DNA of 37,761 nt from Treponema sp. (GTDB taxonomy: Bacteria > Spirochaetota > Spirochaetia > Treponematales > Breznakiellaceae), in assembly GCA_031260245.1 (NCBI GenBank), contig JAIRKH010000041.1:1-37761 (forward strand), written 5' to 3'. The position numbers were made by a program, and so were the translations under genes. How positions within the stretch are numbered: the stretch's first letter is position 1; every line of letters begins with the position of its first letter. The notes under the pieces are model-generated. The model saw only the letters and a program-made list of their open reading frames with translations, made no database searches and was not told the origin of the DNA. This document shows, one piece after another, positions 32,655-37,761 of this stretch.

Positions 32655-32682
32655 TTGACTTTATTTATAATAGTTATATAAT
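32655..32682 (+). promoter_or_regulatory. Predicted (near-)leaderless promoter of the hybrid kinase
   Basis: TTGACT (32655-32660), 16 bp, TATAAT (32677-32682), 10 bases to ATG 32693. The leader would be ~3 bases. Its -35 lies 16 bp from the divergent lipoprotein -35, so the two promoters are back to back. Confidence 0.6.
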
Positions 32683-32692
32683 AATATTTACG

Positions 32693-35600
32693 ATGATATA
32701 TAAAAACGATCATTCAAGAAAATTAGGCTTATTGAATAAAGCGAAGCATATTATGCAACGCTCCTCTTTTTCCCCGTCTCACTTCAAAGATTTGGTTGGA
32801 TTTATCGTTGACTCCACGAATGTGGCATTCTGGGACCTGAATCTTTGGAATGGAGATATCATTTACAGCCCATTATATGAGCGAATGCTCGGTTATGAAG
32901 AAGGCGAGTTGAAAGGGACTTTTACGGCGTGGCGGAATATCGTGGAGCCTGACGATTTTGAGAAAGTTCAACAAGTATTGGATGATTGTATTGCCGATAA
33001 ACCAGGACCCTTCGAGGTACAATTCCGCATCCTCCGTAAAGACGGTAGTCTCATTTGGGCGCAAAGCAAAGTCGCCATCATAGAACGAGACGATAAGGGA
33101 ACGCCTAATCGTCTTCTTGGTATATTTCAAGATATTAGCGACATCAAACGGAAGGAAGAAGAGCAGATTGAAACAAACCGACAGCTCGATCTTGTAGCGC
33201 GCCTGGCGGGACTCGTCTCGTGGGAATACAATGCAAGAACAGGCGCTATCTCCTATGGCAAAGGAATCCTAAATATACTGAACTACAACGCGGACGAAAT
33301 ACCCCTTACCATCATGGCTTTGATTAAGAGCCTCCACCCGGACGATCGCGCCAGGGTGAACAATACTATTGGGCGTCTCTCAAGCGGTGAAATAGATATG
33401 TTTACCGAAGAAGTGCGAATACTCACGAATAAGGACGTTTATCTATGGACCGCTATCAGTGGACAAATAATAGAATGGGGCATCGGGGGGAAAGCAGTTA
33501 GGGTACGAGGAAGCCTCCTCAACATCGACAACCGCAAGAAAACAGAGGAACAGCTCCAGATAGCGCTCGCCAACAACGAATCGTACAACGAACGCCTCAA
33601 AGCCGAAGTACAGGAAGCGGTCAAAAATTTAAAACAAACGCAGGAATTCAATAGAATCATACTGGAGTCAAACCCCAATATAATCCTAATGTTTGACGAT
33701 ACGTTTCAGCTTGTGGATTGTAATCGGACGGCGATGCAATATCTTGGGTTAACTTCAAAAGAAGATATGATAGAGGAGCTGACTTCCAAGATTAGCCAAT
33801 GGATACCGGAACGCCAGCCGGACGGCCGCATCTCCATATCGCTTACGGACCGTCTCATCGACACGGTGTATCACGATTCCGTAGATTTTGAGACGGAACT
33901 GATAATAGAAGGTAAGCCCATCGACCTGCATCTTGTTTTCAAAAAGATAAAATTCAAAGACTCGTGGGTTATAGTCGTTTATGGCATCGACCTCAGAGCT
34001 ATCAAAGAGGCGAAAAACGAACTGATTTACCAAGACCGGATACTGATTGCTACTAATAAGAGCGCTTTGCGTCTTCAATTGGTGGACACGAACGATCACG
34101 ATCAGGCGGTGTGGGAATTCCTCCGCGACATAGGCGAGAGCGTCAATGTCGGGCGCGTCGGCGTCTGGCAGAATTACGAATCTGATGGAAAGCCGTTCAG
34201 CAGACTGATATACGAGTGGTTTGAAGAAACAGCGTCTTTGTCGCCGTTAGAAAGGCGGACGCTAGACTACACAACCGAAGTCCCGCAATGGCTCGAACTG
34301 GCGAAAAAAAACAAAAACCTCAATACGCTTGTCAAGGATATACATAATGTAGAAGCCGACTACCTCAAGAAACACGGCGCCATTTCCGTGCTTTGCATAC
34401 CGATATACTTCAAGGGCGACTTCTGGGGCTTCATCATGTTCGAGGATTATAAGAAAGAGAGAATTTTCACTCATCTGGAAGAAAACGTCCTCCATTCCGC
34501 GTCCATCATACTTGTTTCCGCTATTCAGAGAAATGAAGTTACCATCAACCTCATCAAGAGCCGAGAGGAAGCCATAGCCGTCGGCAAGGCGAAAAGCGAC
34601 TTTCTCTCCCGTATGAGCCACGAAATCCGCACGCCCATGAACGCTATCATTGGTATGGCGACCATCGCTCAGAAATCCAGCGAAACCGACCGTATACGTT
34701 ACTGTCTCGACCGTATTAACAGCGCGTCAAAACAGCTTCTGGGGCTCATAAACGACATTCTTGATATATCAAAGATAGAGGCGAACAAGCTTGAAATCAT
34801 AAACAAACCCTTTGACTTTGAAAAGATGGTACAGGATACGCTGAACGTTATCCAGGTCAAGGCGGAAGAGAAGAAACAGCAAGTTATCGTGGATTTTAAC
34901 AAGCGTTTCGACCGCATGGTTATAGGCGATGAACTTCGGTTTTCCCAAGTTCTTCTCAACCTCTTATCAAACGCCGTAAAATTCACCCCGGAGAACGGAA
35001 CTATTACCGTGAAGATTCACTGGGAGGAACGCTCGCAAGATTCCGCGGACGCCGGCCGTGTGAATCTCCACGTGGAGGTTATCGATACCGGCATAGGCGT
35101 TTCGATGGAACAGCAGATGCGGCTGTTCAAATCCTTCGAGCAGGGCGACGGTTCCATCACGCGGCGTTTCGGCGGCACCGGACTAGGACTCGCCCTGTGC
35201 AAGCGCATCCTCAACCTCATGGGCGGCGATATATGGATAAAGAGCGAAATCGGCAAAGGCGCCAGCTTCATATTTGAGGTTCACACCGCCTTCGGGAACG
35301 AGCTTGAACAAGAAACCGTAGAATACGTCGGCGCGAACGAAAGAATTCTGATCATTGACGACAGCCGAGACGTGCTTGAATACTTTACTCACATACTCGC
35401 CAGTTTTTCAATGAATTGCGAAGTTGTGTCTTCAGGAAAGGATGGGCTTGTCCTGCTCGAAGGCGGCATAAAGGATAATAACCCTTTTAATGTAGTTTTG
35501 ATTGATTGGAAACTGCCCGGAGAAGATTGCGCCTCTATCATAAGAAGGATAAGGGAAATTGCCGGCGACGTCTCCGTTGTGATTATGTCGGTCGCGGACT

Positions 35601-36154
35601 GGATAGACATTAAACCGCACGTTAAATCCCTCGACATAAGACAATTCCTGCCCAAACCCGTTATGCCGTCCACGCTTTACAATGCCGTCATCAATCTGGG
35701 CGGCAAGAGACATCTTAAAAATATCGTGGAACAGAAGCGCGACGAGGCTGAAGGCGCCAATTTAGTTGGCGCTCTCGAGGGAAAACGTCTGCTTGTCGCG
35801 GAAGACATTGAAATCAATCAGGAAATTCTGTCCGCGCTTCTTGAGGACACCAAGGTTGATATCGATTTTGCTATAAACGGCGTTGTAGTTGTTGATATGT
35901 TTAAAAAACAAAGCGAAAGATACGACTTGATACTTATGGACATCCAGATGCCCGACCTTGACGGGTTTAACGCCACGCGGCAGATACGGGCTTTAGGTAC
36001 GGACAAAGCCGCGGCCATTCCCATCATCGCCATGACCGCCAACGCGTTCAGCGAAGACGTGGAGGCGTGCATAGACGCGGGCATGAACGGACATCTCGCC
36101 AAGCCCATTGAAGTGAACGAAATGATGAAAGCTTTGGCAAAATATTTGACCTGA
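32693..36154 (+). CDS. Hybrid sensor histidine kinase, PAS-PAS-PAS-GAF-HK-REC-REC
   Basis: A 1153-residue cytoplasmic hybrid kinase without membrane segments. PAS 1 (~35-155, YERMLGYEEGEL, FRILRKDGSLIWAQSKV), PAS 2 (~160-285), a short coiled linker (~285-320), PAS 3 (~320-440), GAF (~450-625, VGRVGVWQNYES, GFIMFEDY), HisKA with the phospho-acceptor His643 in SRMSHEIRTPMNAI, HATPase with N box LLNLLSNAVKFTPE (~752), VIDTGIGVS and GGTGLGLAL. Then receiver 1 with Asp938 (LIDWKLPG) and receiver 2 with Asp1083 (LMDIQMPD). No output domain or Hpt domain is fused, so the phosphate must go to a separate partner. Signals unknown; PAS/GAF suggest internal ligand sensing. No Shine-Dalgarno. Confidence 0.92.
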   Translation: MIYKNDHSRKLGLLNKAKHIMQRSSFSPSHFKDLVGFIVDSTNVAFWDLNLWNGDIIYSPLYERMLGYEEGELKGTFTAWRNIVEPDDFEKVQQVLDDCIADKPGPFEVQFRILRKDGSLIWAQSKVAIIERDDKGTPNRLLGIFQDISDIKRKEEEQIETNRQLDLVARLAGLVSWEYNARTGAISYGKGILNILNYNADEIPLTIMALIKSLHPDDRARVNNTIGRLSSGEIDMFTEEVRILTNKDVYLWTAISGQIIEWGIGGKAVRVRGSLLNIDNRKKTEEQLQIALANNESYNERLKAEVQEAVKNLKQTQEFNRIILESNPNIILMFDDTFQLVDCNRTAMQYLGLTSKEDMIEELTSKISQWIPERQPDGRISISLTDRLIDTVYHDSVDFETELIIEGKPIDLHLVFKKIKFKDSWVIVVYGIDLRAIKEAKNELIYQDRILIATNKSALRLQLVDTNDHDQAVWEFLRDIGESVNVGRVGVWQNYESDGKPFSRLIYEWFEETASLSPLERRTLDYTTEVPQWLELAKKNKNLNTLVKDIHNVEADYLKKHGAISVLCIPIYFKGDFWGFIMFEDYKKERIFTHLEENVLHSASIILVSAIQRNEVTINLIKSREEAIAVGKAKSDFLSRMSHEIRTPMNAIIGMATIAQKSSETDRIRYCLDRINSASKQLLGLINDILDISKIEANKLEIINKPFDFEKMVQDTLNVIQVKAEEKKQQVIVDFNKRFDRMVIGDELRFSQVLLNLLSNAVKFTPENGTITVKIHWEERSQDSADAGRVNLHVEVIDTGIGVSMEQQMRLFKSFEQGDGSITRRFGGTGLGLALCKRILNLMGGDIWIKSEIGKGASFIFEVHTAFGNELEQETVEYVGANERILIIDDSRDVLEYFTHILASFSMNCEVVSSGKDGLVLLEGGIKDNNPFNVVLIDWKLPGEDCASIIRRIREIAGDVSVVIMSVADWIDIKPHVKSLDIRQFLPKPVMPSTLYNAVINLGGKRHLKNIVEQKRDEAEGANLVGALEGKRLLVAEDIEINQEILSALLEDTKVDIDFAINGVVVVDMFKKQSERYDLILMDIQMPDLDGFNATRQIRALGTDKAAAIPIIAMTANAFSEDVEACIDAGMNGHLAKPIEVNEMMKALAKYLT

Positions 36155-36163
36155 ATCGAGACT

Positions 36164-36205
36164 GTCGCTACACGAAAAATCGTTGAGCGACGGTTTAGTT
36201 TGTTA
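36164..36205 (+). terminator. Terminator-like hairpin after the hybrid kinase
   Basis: GTCGCT (36164-36169) pairs with AGCGAC (36186-36191), followed by a T-rich stretch (GGTTTAGTTTGTT). Confidence 0.45.
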
Positions 36206-36266
36206 CCATTACGCTTTCTGCAACGCATCCTAAACATTAAAATTATGATATTTATGCAAATCAGTA

Positions 36267-36295
36267 TAGACGAAAGTCGGTGAATTTCGTATAAT
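36267..36295 (+). promoter_or_regulatory. Predicted leaderless promoter of rpoZ-miaA
   Basis: TAGACG (36267-36272), 17 bp, TATAAT (36290-36295), 8 bases to the ATG at 36304. Leader of 0-2 bases; no Shine-Dalgarno. Confidence 0.6.
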
Positions 36296-36303
36296 AAAAG
36301 ATT

Positions 36304-36513
36304 ATGATATTTCCATTAAAAGAACTCATTGAATATAAAGACAATATGTATGAAATCACCGCCGCGGCGTCGCGGCGCTCGTACCAGCTCTCCATGCTCA
36401 AAGACGAAGCCATTGAACAGTATGAGGGCAAGGTCATTTCCCTTGCCGCAAAACAGCTTTTCACGGCGCAAATCGGCTTTTCACTAGACGCGTCTGCCAG
36501 TTCTGCAAAATAA
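36304..36513 (+). CDS. rpoZ: RNA polymerase omega subunit
   Basis: A 69-residue protein resembling spirochaete omega subunits: MIFPLKELIEYKDNMYEITAA, then the signature SRRSYQLSML and EGKVISLAAKQLFTAQIGF. Omega aids folding and assembly of beta-prime. The conserved AASRR helix is present, corresponding to the AxxRAxQL motif of other bacteria. It is the promoter-proximal gene of a pair with miaA, whose frame overlaps or abuts its stop codon. Confidence 0.82.
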   Translation: MIFPLKELIEYKDNMYEITAAASRRSYQLSMLKDEAIEQYEGKVISLAAKQLFTAQIGFSLDASASSAK

Positions 36514-36526
36514 GCCTCTTCCTGTT

Positions 36527-37450
36527 TTGGTCCTCTTTGGACCAACCGCATCAGGCAAGACCGATGCGCTTGGGCGGATTTTTACGTCGTTTCAAGTGGA
36601 AGTGGTATCAGCGGATTCTATGCAGGTCTACAGAGGCATGGACATAGGCACTGCAAAACCGTCTCCGCAATTACAGGCGTTGATTCCTCATCACCTCATA
36701 GATATTCTGGAACCTGACAAGGAGTTTAACGCGGGCGATTTCGTTCATCTCGCGGATGCGGCGGTGAGAGATATTGCATCCCGTGGGAAATTGCCTGTGG
36801 TTTCAGGCGGAACTGGCTTTTACCTAAAGAATTTCACGCAGGGTTTGCCGACGACTCCGCCTTCAGATGCGGACGTTCGCGCTCAATTAAAGGCGGAGCT
36901 TCAAAGAGGCGGCATTGAGCCGCTTATCCGCGAGCTGGCTGACCGCGACGCGGTTAGCGCGGAACGCATCCACCTCAACGATTCCTACCGACTTATCCGC
37001 GCCTTGGAGGTCTTACGGCTGACTGGCAAGCCCTTGAGTTCGTTTGCAATATCGGAAAAGACCCGCAAGGGCTTTGACTTTCTGCTTATTGAACTGGAAC
37101 GGCCGCGCGATGAACTCTATAAGCGTATTGACGCGCGGTGCGCGCAGATGTTCAAAGACGGGCTTGCCGAAGAGGTTCATGGTTTATTTAAGAAGTATGG
37201 ACCGGACGCGCCGGGTATGAAAGCCATTGGATACCGAGAATTTCTCCAAAACGGCCAGTTCCGCACAGACTTTGGGGAAATCCAGGCGCTTGTAGCTCGG
37301 AACAGCCGCCGTTACGCCAAACGACAGATAACCTTCTTCGCAACCCTTCCGGGTGTAACGCGGTTCAACGCCGACGATGCGGAGGGAATAAACCGCGCCT
37401 TGATTCAGAAACAGCGCAAAGAAGAATGGTTTCCCGAAGTCCGGGATTGA
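36527..37450 (+). CDS. miaA: tRNA dimethylallyltransferase
   Basis: The enzyme transfers a dimethylallyl group to A37 of tRNAs reading UNN codons. Seen: P-loop GPTASGKT, SADSMQVYRGMDIGTAKP, HHLIDILEP, VSGGTGFYL, GMKAIGYREF and NSRRYAKRQITFF, all MiaA signatures. From the TTG at 36527 the protein is 307 residues but lacks most of the first strand; the same open frame continues upstream (QNKPLPVLVLFGPT) to CTG 36503 inside rpoZ, and a start there would fit the family better. No Shine-Dalgarno is seen at either site, so coupling to rpoZ translation is likely. Confidence 0.93.
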   Translation: MVLFGPTASGKTDALGRIFTSFQVEVVSADSMQVYRGMDIGTAKPSPQLQALIPHHLIDILEPDKEFNAGDFVHLADAAVRDIASRGKLPVVSGGTGFYLKNFTQGLPTTPPSDADVRAQLKAELQRGGIEPLIRELADRDAVSAERIHLNDSYRLIRALEVLRLTGKPLSSFAISEKTRKGFDFLLIELERPRDELYKRIDARCAQMFKDGLAEEVHGLFKKYGPDAPGMKAIGYREFLQNGQFRTDFGEIQALVARNSRRYAKRQITFFATLPGVTRFNADDAEGINRALIQKQRKEEWFPEVRD

Positions 37451-37489
37451 CTAACGCCTGTTTAATACTTCTCAATAAACGGGGTTAGT
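37450..37489 (+). terminator. Long imperfect hairpin after miaA
   Basis: ACTAACGCC/GGGGTTAGT plus TGTTTA/TAAAC gives a ~14-bp stem with one mismatch and one bulge, starting in the stop codon. No T-tract follows. Confidence 0.5.
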
Positions 37490-37761
37490 AAACGTGTCTG
37501 TCTCCGTCAAGACGAGGACAGCGGCGACCCTTTTCGGATAACGTCCGTTGTGAAGTATTTAAACATTCAAGTTACGCAAGAACATAATTTTCCTGTCAAG
37601 CCTGCGTAACATCTGGGGCGATTATATGCCCCTCGCTAAAGACGAGAGGACTTTTCAGCATCCACTATAAACGCCCCGCAGACGCGAAGACTTAAATTGC
37701 GCCATCTGTTCTTCCGCCAACGGCGGACAATCTGAAAAGTCTGTATTCTTAGCATCCGCTC
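37490..37761. other. Hairpin-rich non-coding tail, no gene recognised
   Basis: No convincing reading frame. Several perfect inverted repeats: GTTACGCA/TGCGTAAC (37570-37577 with 37602-37609), GGGGC/GCCCC (~37614-37632), CTCG/CGAG (~37632-37646), and GACTTTTCAG/CTGAAAAGTC (37649-37658 with 37732-37741) enclosing CCGCC-AAC-GGCGG (~37714-37726). AGCATCC occurs twice (37657, 37752). It could be a structured RNA or repeat region cut by the window edge. Confidence 0.4.

Overview
The window looks like a chromosomal segment of a treponeme-type spirochaete of roughly balanced GC content. The main pointers are a 2084-residue membrane-anchored coiled-coil protein of the kind found in spirochaetes (SpiroCoCo type) directly upstream of a shikimate-kinase-like gene, a treponeme-like short omega subunit upstream of miaA, several lipoprotein genes with short lipoboxes, a treponeme-type caspase-family remnant, and a stand-alone GlnRS. 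No species can be named from sequence alone. There are no rRNA genes, no tRNA I could recognise, no CRISPR array and no complete mobile element.

Layout. 1-1251: tandem paralogous lipoprotein genes. 1268-6501 (minus): a DedA-like/small multidrug-export membrane protein, then an operon of alpha-glucosidase, secreted pullulanase and cytidine deaminase. 6787-9032 (plus): RecQ helicase and a HAD hydrolase. 9057-15828: giant coiled-coil protein overlapping a shikimate-kinase-like gene. 15924-19163: nagA, nagB and an HD-GYP protein. 19272-22055 (minus): rluA-family pseudouridine synthase, a one-TM protein, lysS. 22069-22260: dense inverted repeats. 22239-25009 (minus): glnS, a broken caspase-family gene, a DUF3782-like gene. 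25230-26522: a LolC/E-type permease. 26523-27892: an AT-rich island with a decayed IS200-type transposase and an AbrB/Doc toxin-antitoxin pair flanked by repeated attC-like motifs. 27886-31017 (minus): orphan TRSP-type phosphoribosyltransferase, a trpF relic, a multi-spanning membrane protein. 31253-36154: divergent SH3-like lipoprotein and a large hybrid histidine kinase. 36304-37450: rpoZ and miaA, then a hairpin-rich tail.

Metabolically the window covers outer starch/limit-dextrin cleavage with intracellular maltodextrin hydrolysis, amino-sugar entry into glycolysis (nagAB), pyrimidine salvage and translation/tRNA maintenance (lysS, glnS, miaA, rluA family). Signalling is represented by the hybrid kinase and the HD-GYP protein.

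Two themes stand out. First, many promoter-proximal genes have a sigma70-like promoter whose -10 box ends only 5-10 bases before the start codon, with no Shine-Dalgarno; they are predicted to be leaderless. Internal operon genes have clear Shine-Dalgarno sequences. Second, there are several clear relics (trpF, a caspase-family gene, an IS200 tnpA), which suggests ongoing local gene loss around an acquired toxin-antitoxin cassette.
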